DNA of 6,987 nt from Allomuricauda sp. (GTDB lineage: Bacteria > Bacteroidota > Bacteroidia > Flavobacteriales > Flavobacteriaceae), in contig JANQOD010000032.1 in NCBI GenBank assembly GCA_028289745.1, positions 1-6,987 of the forward strand. The letters are read 5' to 3'. The notes below the pieces were generated by a model. That model did not search any database. It had not been told where the DNA came from and saw nothing but the letters and a program-made list of their open reading frames with translations. Shown piece after piece: positions 1 to 6,032 of this stretch. The position numbers and the translations under genes are program-made. Position 1 is the first letter of the stretch. Every line of letters starts with the position of its first letter.

Positions 1-585
1 ATTTTCATTTTCTTTTAATATCCGGGCTTTTAAGCGACTTAGTGAAACAGGGTCTGCACCCAAGTATGAAGCGATATGTCGTTGGGCAATTCTGCTTTCA
101 AGATTTGGGTGGTTACTTTTGAAAAAATAATACAGGTTCTTTAAATTTCCGGTGGCCAAGAGCACCTCTTTCTTTGATTTTAGCATCAATTCCTTTTCTG
201 AGACCTTATTTCCCAATACGAGCAAATCCCTGAACTTATACCGTAGTTCGGTAAATTTCTTCTCCTCAAAAATGAGAACGCTACAATTCTCAAGAGCTTG
301 AATGTTCAACAAGCTTCTTCCATGCGATTGTCGGGTAAATGAAGGGGCCACGAACTCTCCTTCTTTATAGAAAGACATCGTATATTCTTTGCAGTCAGAA
401 GTAACATGGTACATACGCAATACACCCTCAAGTACAAAGACCTCGTAGCTGAAGTGCTTCCCCACATCAATGAGGTTTTCAGATTTTGAAATGGTAAGTT
501 GAGCCGATATTCCCATTAATTGGTTCCACGTATCGTGCCGCAGGGGAGAAATAGCATCTAATTGTTCTTTGATAGGCTGATTCAT
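1..585 (-). CDS. Crp/Fnr-family transcriptional regulator, C-terminus cut by the window edge
   Basis: The reverse strand from the ATG at 585 is open for 195 codons to the window edge with no stop, so only the extreme C-terminus is missing; the family is usually about 190-210 residues. The N-terminal two thirds (about residues 20-135) reads as a cyclic-nucleotide-binding-type beta-roll (FVLEGVLRMYHV, FYKEGEFVAPSF, LENCSVLIFEE). The C-terminal winged helix-turn-helix is clear: SRIAQRHIASYLGADPVSLS at residues 164-183, with the Q/IASYLG...PVSLSR wording typical of Bacteroidota Crp/Fnr proteins. There are no clustered cysteines for an Fnr iron-sulfur centre. G76-E77 and R90-S91 resemble the cAMP-phosphate pocket residues of E. 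coli CRP, but with three extra residues between them, so ligand binding is uncertain. It is a cytoplasmic DNA-binding protein and is divergent from the hydrolase gene at 656, a possible target. The family assignment is secure; the regulon is unknown. Confidence 0.9.
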   Translation of the reverse strand, partial: MNQPIKEQLDAISPLRHDTWNQLMGISAQLTISKSENLIDVGKHFSYEVFVLEGVLRMYHVTSDCKEYTMSFYKEGEFVAPSFTRQSHGRSLLNIQALENCSVLIFEEKKFTELRYKFRDLLVLGNKVSEKELMLKSKKEVLLATGNLKNLYYFFKSNHPNLESRIAQRHIASYLGADPVSLSRLKARILKENEN

Positions 586-634
586 GGCTTTTGTCAAATG
601 TTATTTCTTAACCGCTGTTAATGGATCAAAAACT

Positions 635-664
635 CAAAAGTAAGACCTTTGTGCAATGGTGAAA
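635..664 (-). promoter_or_regulatory. Candidate Bacteroidota-type promoter for the Crp/Fnr gene
   Basis: Read on the minus strand, bases 642-635 are TACTTTTG, an exact match to the Bacteroidota -7 consensus TAnnTTTG. About 18 bases further upstream, at 664-661, is TTTC, one mismatch from the -33 consensus TTTG. The -7 box lies about 50 bases before the ATG at 585, a normal leader length. The upstream part overlaps the first codons of the divergent hydrolase gene, so the two transcripts could interfere. It is assigned by consensus only; such short boxes occur by chance. Confidence 0.3.
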
Positions 665-2161
665 AATGAGGCATTTGATTTTGGGCATATTGCCTTTGCT
701 CTTCTACTGCTATTTATAATGCAGGTCAATGGACAAAAGTACCCCATCAATTCGCGTACAGAAGCGGACAGTGTTCTTTATGTAGATTTCAGTTTTCCAG
801 AGAACTGGAAAAACAATACGAGTAGGGAGATTCTTCTTCCGGTCAAGATTTATAGAACTCGAAATGAAACACCTTCTTCGCCCATTCTATGGTTGTCAGG
901 GGGGCCTGGTCAAACCAATCTCGATTATGTACCCCCGAACAAGCTTCTTAAAAACCATGATGTGATTCTCATCGGCTATAGGGGAGTCGATGGGTCGACA
1001 TCATTGGATTGCCCGGAAGTCATTACTGCTTTTAAGGGCAAAGGAGACCATCTTCTGGCCCAAAAATCAGTGGACAATATCAAAAATGCCGCTAAAAATT
1101 GTGCTGATAGGTTATTGAATGAGGGCATAGACCTTAACGGTTATACGATTGAACAAGTACTGTTTGATATTGATTCGGTAAGAAGCTTTTTTCAGATTGA
1201 TCGGCTCAATTTACTTAGTGGAAGTTATGGTACCAGAGTAGCCCAGTCATATACAAAATACCATCCGAGCAAAGTGAATCGATCGGTGATGATCGGGGCC
1301 AATGCAAGGGGCAGGTTTGTTTGGGAACCTGAAATAATCGAAGAAAAAATTGATGATTATAACGATTTGTGCCAAAAAGACCCCTACTGTAGCAGTAAAA
1401 CAAAAAACCTAAAGAAAACATTCGATAACGTATTGAAAGAGCTACCTGAAAGTTGGCTTTTTATTCCCATTGACCGGGGTAAGGTAGCGGTGGTGGCCTT
1501 TGGGTTGCTCTATAACAAAAAAACGGCCCTTCAAGTAATCGATTCTTTTTTGGCTGCTGAGCAAGGTGATTATAGTGGAATGGCATTGATGTCGATGGCC
1601 TATGATTATGTTTTGCCAAAAATGATGGTATGGGGCGATTTTTTCTCAAAGGGCATGATAGACTATGACCCGGCAAGAAATTACAGACATGAATTTACAT
1701 CGTCACCTTTTGTTTTGGGTTCACCCATGTCGGCTTTGTTTATGGACGTGGGCGAAATATGGCCTGTAAAGCAGCCCCCATCCAATTTTTCAGAAATGGA
1801 TACAACAAATGTCGAAACACTTTTTTTAAATGGCGCATTAGATTTTTCGACGCCTCATGAAATTGTACAGAATGAGTTGCTGCCTTTTTTTAAGAACGGT
1901 GAACTGGTGGTCTTTGAAGGAGCCGGACATGTTTCCGATCTTTTGTACAAGAAAGAGGTCATCACAGGAATGGAAAGGTATTTTCTTACGGGCAAAGTAC
2001 AATTCAGGCAATTTTCTAAGCGCATCAGTTTTAAGGTCAAAAACGGGTTCCCAAAAATTGCCAAAATCTCAGTTGGTGTTCTCGCCACAGTAGTGCTCTT
2101 ACTGGCTTTTCTTCTATATAAGTTCATTGTTGGGCGAATAATAAAAAATAGAAGAAAATAG
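656..2161 (+). CDS. Secreted, C-terminally membrane-anchored alpha/beta hydrolase (S33 / TAP-like aminopeptidase type)
   Basis: 501 residues. An N-terminal signal peptide is visible (hydrophobic HIAFALLLLFIMQVNG, residues 11-26), so the enzyme is exported. The alpha/beta-hydrolase core carries the oxyanion motif SGGPG at 81-85, typical of proline iminopeptidases and tripeptidyl aminopeptidases (peptidase family S33). The nucleophile elbow is SGSYG at 188-192 with Ser190, and the acid and base are Asp396 (LNGALDFSTP) and His425 (EGAGHVSD), so the triad looks complete. Cys119/Cys149 and Cys239/Cys245 could form disulfides, fitting an extracytoplasmic fold. After the catalytic domain comes a transmembrane helix (about 471-493) followed by a basic tail (GRIIKNRRK), suggesting the enzyme stays anchored with its catalytic domain outside the cytoplasm. 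The likely role is release of N-terminal residues from peptides, though S33-like folds also include esterases, so the substrate is open. The ATG at 656 is chosen because the signal peptide follows directly. Confidence 0.88.
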   Translation: MVKNEAFDFGHIAFALLLLFIMQVNGQKYPINSRTEADSVLYVDFSFPENWKNNTSREILLPVKIYRTRNETPSSPILWLSGGPGQTNLDYVPPNKLLKNHDVILIGYRGVDGSTSLDCPEVITAFKGKGDHLLAQKSVDNIKNAAKNCADRLLNEGIDLNGYTIEQVLFDIDSVRSFFQIDRLNLLSGSYGTRVAQSYTKYHPSKVNRSVMIGANARGRFVWEPEIIEEKIDDYNDLCQKDPYCSSKTKNLKKTFDNVLKELPESWLFIPIDRGKVAVVAFGLLYNKKTALQVIDSFLAAEQGDYSGMALMSMAYDYVLPKMMVWGDFFSKGMIDYDPARNYRHEFTSSPFVLGSPMSALFMDVGEIWPVKQPPSNFSEMDTTNVETLFLNGALDFSTPHEIVQNELLPFFKNGELVVFEGAGHVSDLLYKKEVITGMERYFLTGKVQFRQFSKRISFKVKNGFPKIAKISVGVLATVVLLLAFLLYKFIVGRIIKNRRK

Positions 2162-2341
2162 CTTGCCATATCGTTCTGGGGGTAAAGATTATGCGCTCTA
2201 CCACCGAAGCCTTTCATACCGTAGGAATAACGGTTGTTGTAGTGAACATTGGGGACTTTGAAACCGCTTCATCGAGGGATATCAGACAAGTAGGCGAAAT
2301 CGAGTTATAGAATTGGCAATTTCATTGTTGATGTACCATGC
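2162..2341. other. Convergent intergenic gap with coding-like remnants
   Basis: These 180 bases separate the stop of the hydrolase (plus) from the stop of the VOC-GyrI gene (minus). I see no convincing rho-independent terminator. On the plus strand a 39-codon frame runs from an ATG at 2191 to a TAG at 2308-2310 (MRSTTEAFHTVGITVVVVNI at its start). In the opposite strand, bases 2268-2162 are stop-free and read as protein-like (NVHYNNRYSYGMKGFGGRAH), but the frame meets in-frame stops at 2271-2269 and 2307-2305 and then runs antisense into the hydrolase gene. I recognise neither product. The likeliest explanation is a decayed gene fragment; a chance open frame is possible. Confidence 0.3.
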
Positions 2342-3880
2342 TTAGTCACTTAATGCAATATATAGCTCGGTTTTGGTGAGCTCGTTTTTACCATTGAAAA
2401 AATAGACCTCAAGCGCATCATTGTTCTTCCAAATATGATTTGATTTTGATATTTCTTCCCAAGTGCGGGTCAAGAAGGTATCACTGTCTTTATGGGAGTC
2501 AAATTGTGCAAACGACCCTTTGGGTACGGTCGTAAGCTCCAAGCCATCATAAAGTTCGCCGATTTTAGAGACCCGGTATCCCAAAAGGGCTTTGGTGTAT
2601 GTGTTCAGATCATCGTTGTGATCAATGTACACCAGATAAACTTCACTTCCTGAAATATGGGGTATGACCGATGCGATATCATTGTCCAAAAAATAGCCCC
2701 ATAGTTCATCTATATAGGCTTTGTCATCTTTTTGATTGCCTGAAAGCTGGGTAGTGATCCCAACAAAATGCTGTTCGGACAGTGTTATGGTCTTAAAGGC
2801 GGGTGCCTCTGCAATTTCTTTCGAATTCAAGGCAATTTGGCCCCTTTTTTGGGTTGGCTGATAGTAATCTGCTTGCGAATAAAACCATTGCGGATCGATA
2901 TAGTACAATACGCTGTACACTCCCAAAAAGGCCCACATGGCGACCACGACCCAATACAGCAGGGGGTTTTGCTTTTTTTGAACCGGTTCAAATAGGTGGG
3001 TATGACCCGAGCGTAAATCCATATACACCCAGAAGGCAAAAAATAGGGCCCATATCCACGGCCATCCTGTAATAAAGTAAACAAGAATGAGTGCCAAGCC
3101 AAGCAACGCTTTCCACTTAAAGGATTTTTTAGACCGATTCTTTTTGGGAATAGTACCGTTTTTTTCTAAGGGAACCACATGAAAAAATGCTCCAAAAGGG
3201 TCGGCCAGCGCGGTAAAATTTTCATCTTCAAAGACCAATGAGCCACCGTTTTGCAATACCCGTTGCTTGGTGGCCGCTACATTGTCAACGGCAAAGAAAA
3301 CGCCCCAATATTCATATTTGCCCTTTAGCTCGTTACTCACTTCTTGAATGGCCCCGATTCGCTTTTTTTGAGAATCTAAGATGAAATGGCGGTGATTGTT
3401 ATCAGGTGAAATGGTCCAATTGAAAATGCCTTCGTAAAAGGGCTGTACTTTTTTCAGGTCTGATATGAACAGTTCATTCCAGACCAAAGCATTTTCAGCA
3501 TTTTCATATCGACTGGCCAGTTGATTTCCTTCATATACTGTAAAGCCCGCGCCCAAGGGATCACGAATAAGGGCGATACCCCCAATGGCATTTTCGGTAT
3601 CGACCAGCTCGATAATGCCACCCAAAGCCTTGGCCTTTGAAACGGTCTCTTGCACGTTCTCGACCTGAATGTACCCCATCCAAAAAGAGGGCATGTTCAT
3701 ATCTTTGAACTTTTGTGGGGTTTCATAGAGCCCAGAGATTTCTTTGCCGTGATAGGTCGCCAAATGGTATTGGTCGTCTTCAGTGACATACTCCCAATCA
3801 AAAACGTTTGCATAGAATTGCTGGGCAGTTTTTAGCTCATATGTAGAGAGATCGGCGAATACGAAATGGTTTTTGGTCAT
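2342..3880 (-). CDS. Fusion protein: two VOC (glyoxalase-like) domains, membrane segment, GyrI-like effector-binding domain
   Basis: 512 residues starting with an ATG (MTKNHFVFADLSTYELKTAQ). Residues about 6-117 and 132-236 are two vicinal-oxygen-chelate domains in the tandem arrangement of COG3324 / CFP30B-like proteins: FYANVFDWEY then DPLGAGFTVYEG, and FYEGIFNWTI then DPFGAFFHVV. The first-strand metal ligands of true glyoxalases are not obvious, so the domains may bind a ligand rather than catalyse. A basic linker (KKNRSKKSFKWK, 246-257) leads into hydrophobic stretches at about 258-288, probably a helical hairpin bent at TGWPW, and 307-328. Residues about 359-510 form a GyrI-like / AraC effector-binding domain (LWGYFLDNDIASVIPHI; VYLVYIDHNDDLNTYTKALL; a TVPKGSFAQF strand; TWEEI; a final TELYIAL strand), a fold that binds small molecules, often drugs. 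The gene is divergent from an AraC regulator lacking this domain. Domain calls are firm; the joint function is unknown, possibly small-molecule sensing, sequestration or resistance. Confidence 0.85.
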   Translation of the reverse strand: MTKNHFVFADLSTYELKTAQQFYANVFDWEYVTEDDQYHLATYHGKEISGLYETPQKFKDMNMPSFWMGYIQVENVQETVSKAKALGGIIELVDTENAIGGIALIRDPLGAGFTVYEGNQLASRYENAENALVWNELFISDLKKVQPFYEGIFNWTISPDNNHRHFILDSQKKRIGAIQEVSNELKGKYEYWGVFFAVDNVAATKQRVLQNGGSLVFEDENFTALADPFGAFFHVVPLEKNGTIPKKNRSKKSFKWKALLGLALILVYFITGWPWIWALFFAFWVYMDLRSGHTHLFEPVQKKQNPLLYWVVVAMWAFLGVYSVLYYIDPQWFYSQADYYQPTQKRGQIALNSKEIAEAPAFKTITLSEQHFVGITTQLSGNQKDDKAYIDELWGYFLDNDIASVIPHISGSEVYLVYIDHNDDLNTYTKALLGYRVSKIGELYDGLELTTVPKGSFAQFDSHKDSDTFLTRTWEEISKSNHIWKNNDALEVYFFNGKNELTKTELYIALSD

Positions 3881-3911
3881 AAAAAGAGCTTAAAATCGAA
3901 TTTCATCAATC

Positions 3912-3936
3912 TAAGTTACAGTTTACCATACTTACC
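3912..3936. promoter_or_regulatory. Possible operator in the divergent AraC / VOC-GyrI intergenic region
   Basis: Between the divergent starts at 3880 and 4001 lie TTAC-type words at 3916-3919, 3923-3926 and 3932-3935, two of them extended to TTACC. The outer flanks also form a short inverted pair, TAAGT at 3912-3916 and ACTTA at 3930-3934. AraC-family proteins commonly bind direct repeats near their own promoters, so this is the best operator candidate in the gap. A minus-strand TTATTTTG at 3943-3936, one mismatch from TAnnTTTG and 56 bases before the VOC-GyrI ATG, could be that gene's -7 box. The words are short and the call is weak. Confidence 0.2.
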
Positions 3937-4000
3937 AAAATAAGAAACACCGTATTTTTTGGCCATTCAGGTATTGTTTTTGGTTAATTTTAGCATAGTT

Positions 4001-4858
4001 ATGGTACGCGACATCATCAACATCAACGATTTTATCATTTTGGTAGAAGAGGCCAACTCAGACAAGGTCATCATCGACTCCTGTAGATTTGATGAACCTT
4101 TGATCGCCGTGGCCTTTTATGGTTCGGGCAATGTACACTTGAGCATGAACTATGGTGACCAAAAAGCCCAATACGACAATACCAAGGGTTTGGCCATTTC
4201 ATTCTATGCCGATACCACTGTTGATTGTGTGCATACGGTTTCGCCAGACAAGCCATTGCAATGCATCTTGATCGCCACGGCACCAAAAAATTTGCAAAAC
4301 CTTCCCAATGGTGAGGGTGAACTCTTTACCGACCTTTTGGAACATTTGGTCAATCCTTCAGATTCGTATGTTGAGGGACCTCGCTTTTTCATGACGCCCG
4401 AAATGGAACAGATTGTCAACAATATTTTTGGCAATCGATATGAGGGCAAGGCCAAGATGATGTTTTTCCGCAGTCAGATAACAGCTTTGTTATCGCATTT
4501 TTTCTGGCAATTGTCCACTTTAGAGACCCAAGCCATCAAAACCACCGAGCGTGAAAAGCTCTTTCGGGCAAAGGAAATACTATCACAAAATCTCGATACG
4601 CCCCCCTCACTGGCAGAACTTTCACGACAGATAGGGTTGAATACTTTTAGGCTCAAAAAAGACTTCAAAGAACTATTTGGCGTACCCGTCTTCAAATACC
4701 TGCAAAACGAACGTATGGTCAAGGCCCATGATCTCATTAGAAGCAATCAAGCGACCGTACAAGAGGCGGCGTGGCATGTGGGCTACGATAGCTTGAGCTC
4801 TTTTTCCAACGCTTTCACCAAAAAATTCGGGTTTCGCCCCAGTGAAATACGAAATTGA
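4001..4858 (+). CDS. AraC-family transcriptional regulator (PchR-like layout)
   Basis: 285 residues from the ATG at 4001. An in-frame TTG at 3959 would add 14 residues, but that extension (MAIQVLFLVNFSIV) lies in the promoter region and is hydrophobic without reason, so ATG is preferred. The N-terminal ~190 residues look like a cupin-type sensing domain of the kind found in PchR-like regulators of Bacteroidota (LIAVAFYGSGNVHLSMNYGD near the start). The C-terminus has the two AraC helix-turn-helix units: about 202-228 (PSLAELSRQIGLNTFRLKKD) and about 251-277 (ATVQEAAWHVGYDSLSSFSN, then FTKKFGFRPSEIR), the signature of the family. It is a cytoplasmic DNA-binding protein. It is divergent from the VOC-GyrI fusion, a probable target, and runs convergently into the cyclase gene with 4 bases between stops. 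The effector is unknown; PchR itself senses a siderophore, but nothing nearby is an iron-uptake gene. Confidence 0.9.
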   Translation: MVRDIININDFIILVEEANSDKVIIDSCRFDEPLIAVAFYGSGNVHLSMNYGDQKAQYDNTKGLAISFYADTTVDCVHTVSPDKPLQCILIATAPKNLQNLPNGEGELFTDLLEHLVNPSDSYVEGPRFFMTPEMEQIVNNIFGNRYEGKAKMMFFRSQITALLSHFFWQLSTLETQAIKTTEREKLFRAKEILSQNLDTPPSLAELSRQIGLNTFRLKKDFKELFGVPVFKYLQNERMVKAHDLIRSNQATVQEAAWHVGYDSLSSFSNAFTKKFGFRPSEIRN

Positions 4859-4862
4859 GGCA

Positions 4863-5936
4863 TCATGAATTTGATGAAACAGAGCATATGGGCACGTCTT
4901 CTTTTTTTCCCTTTAGCGGTACGCTTCCTATGGGCTTAAAGATAAAAGCTTTGGTATTCAATTGATTTTTAAGCGATTCTGACAAAAGCAATTCCTCATT
5001 GAAAAAGTTGCATTGCCCTTGGATCCTGGCCGCCGTGTTAATGGTGTCACCATGATAGGCGATTTCTTTTTTGTACTTGCCCACCTCGGTTACGGTGACC
5101 ACACCAGCATGTAGACCGGCCTTAAAAAAAGGCTCGCATTCATATTTGGTACGATAATACGGGCTATTCTTCTTGAGCAGTTCTTTGAAACCATAAAACG
5201 TTCTAAGGCAATTTTGATTTTGAAGCCCTTCTTGCAATGGCCAGGTCAACACCGCTTCATCACCCACATATTGATAGATCTCGGCACCACTTTCCATAGC
5301 AATGCCCAAATCGTTAAAACAGTCCTGTATAAGCTGACTGTATTGTATATGGCCCAACCGTTCAGCCAAATTGGTGGAAGATTGCAGATCCAAAAACATA
5401 AAAATTCGGGCTTCCTCCCTAGGGGTATAAAATTTCCCGCGGAGCAATTTCATTAAATTTCCTTCACCTAGCATCAGGTTGACCTGCCGCAAAACGGACA
5501 GAAAGAAGTCTACGAAAATCACATAAAAATAAATGGCGGCACTCCCGTCATCACGGGCAAAGTCCCATATGCCCATATCTGTTCCGATATACAATTGATA
5601 GACCCCATATGCCGCGACGATCAATACAATGATAAATATGGAGGCATAGATGAAGCGGATGAACAACAGTCGTTGAATGGGAAGGTATTTGTATATGCGC
5701 TCTTCAATGATGATCTGGGCAAAACCGGAAACCAACCCCATAATGGGCCCCAAGGTAAGGGCAATTTTAATGCTGAAACCAAAACTGAACTGAAGTTGGC
5801 CCTGTTCTACGGTGCCCACACCCCGCACAATGGCCAAAAAGACAAAAGACAATGTCCAGCCAACAATGAAAAAGCGAAGTATTCGCCACCAACGTTTGCT
5901 AAAGGGGTTTTTCAATACCATGAGTTTTTTGGCCAT
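4863..5936 (-). CDS. Membrane-bound class III adenylate/guanylate cyclase
   Basis: 357 residues from the ATG at 5936 (MAKKLMVLKNPFSKRWWRIL). The frame stays open upstream to a TTG at 6002, adding 22 residues with the duplicated peptide LFEKENDLFEKDN; no ATG occurs there, so 5936 is preferred. Four transmembrane helices lie at about 21-38, 52-75, 91-116 and 133-156. The cytoplasmic catalytic domain (about 175-350) has both metal-binding aspartates, Asp183 in FMFLDLQSST and Asp226 in YQYVGDEAVLTWP, and the transition-state pair Asn300 and Arg304 in YHGDTINTAARIQG. The usual purine-specifying Lys (four residues before the second Asp) is Gln222, and the usual specificity Asp aligns with Ala293, so nucleotide preference is less certain than in canonical enzymes. 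The expected reaction is ATP to cAMP plus pyrophosphate. The gene is divergent from the small-membrane-protein operon. No separate sensor domain is visible beyond the membrane part. Confidence 0.87.
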   Translation of the reverse strand: MAKKLMVLKNPFSKRWWRILRFFIVGWTLSFVFLAIVRGVGTVEQGQLQFSFGFSIKIALTLGPIMGLVSGFAQIIIEERIYKYLPIQRLLFIRFIYASIFIIVLIVAAYGVYQLYIGTDMGIWDFARDDGSAAIYFYVIFVDFFLSVLRQVNLMLGEGNLMKLLRGKFYTPREEARIFMFLDLQSSTNLAERLGHIQYSQLIQDCFNDLGIAMESGAEIYQYVGDEAVLTWPLQEGLQNQNCLRTFYGFKELLKKNSPYYRTKYECEPFFKAGLHAGVVTVTEVGKYKKEIAYHGDTINTAARIQGQCNFFNEELLLSESLKNQLNTKAFIFKPIGSVPLKGKKEDVPICSVSSNS

Positions 5937-5941
5937 AGCCC

Positions 5942-5949
5942 CAAAGTTA
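5942..5949 (-). promoter_or_regulatory. TAnnTTTG-type -7 box immediately upstream of the cyclase ATG
   Basis: The minus strand reads TAACTTTG here, an exact match to the Bacteroidota -7 consensus. It ends only 5 bases before the ATG at 5936, so transcription from it would give an essentially leaderless mRNA at that start, or favour the next in-frame ATG at 5921. No TTTG is present at the expected -33 distance; the nearest ones, inside the flanking repeats, are 11 and 32 bases away. It may be a chance match. Confidence 0.25.
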
Positions 5950-5987
5950 TCCTTTTCGAACAAATCATTCTCCTTTTCGAACAAATC
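5950..5987. repeat. Two-copy 17-base direct repeat in the cyclase / membrane-operon divergent region
   Basis: TCCTTTTCGAACAAATC occurs exactly at 5950-5966 and again at 5971-5987, a 21-base period with a 4-base spacer (ATTC). Each copy holds a TTCGAA palindrome. The pair lies between the outward-facing boxes at 5949-5942 (minus) and 6006-6013 (plus), as expected for an operator. Alternatively, because the period is a multiple of three and the minus frame is open, it may encode the duplicated LFEKEND/LFEKDN at the N-terminus of a longer cyclase. Confidence 0.8.
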
Positions 5988-6005
5988 TACCGGTTGGGGC
6001 AAGGC

Positions 6006-6013
6006 TAAGTTTG
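6006..6013 (+). promoter_or_regulatory. Candidate -7 box of the small-membrane-protein operon
   Basis: TAAGTTTG matches the Bacteroidota TAnnTTTG consensus exactly. It ends 19 bases before the ATG at 6033, giving a predicted leader of roughly 10-15 bases. No good TTTG is found at the -33 position, so either the promoter is activator-dependent or the match is chance. The tandem repeat at 5950-5987 lies just upstream, where a regulator could act. Confidence 0.4.
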
Positions 6014-6032
6014 TCTTGTAATTAAAAATCGA

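Noticed and set aside
586..655. Promoter for the hydrolase gene
   Set aside because: A TTTG at 590-593 is present but no TAnnTTTG lies at a suitable distance on the plus strand, so none was annotated.
1855..2217. 120-codon minus-strand frame overlapping the hydrolase 3' end
   Set aside because: Most of it is antisense to the catalytic Asp/His region and membrane anchor of a well-supported gene; only its first part, in the intergenic gap, is discussed as a possible remnant.
3959..3992. TTTG (3958-3961) plus TAATTTTA (3985-3992) as the AraC promoter
   Set aside because: The -7 word has a mismatch, the 23-base spacer is long, and it would start transcription almost at the ATG.
3959..4000. N-terminal extension of the AraC protein from a TTG start
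   Set aside because: The added 14 residues are hydrophobic, lie in the divergent promoter region and need a rare start, while an ATG follows at 4001 right before the conserved part.
4861..4876. CATCA/TGATG inverted repeat as a terminator
   Set aside because: The stem is only five A+T-rich base pairs, lies within the cyclase coding end and lacks a following T run.
5595..6008. 137-codon plus-strand frame opposite the cyclase
   Set aside because: Composition is low in hydrophobic core patterns and it mirrors the cyclase membrane region; the cyclase motifs on the other strand are unambiguous.
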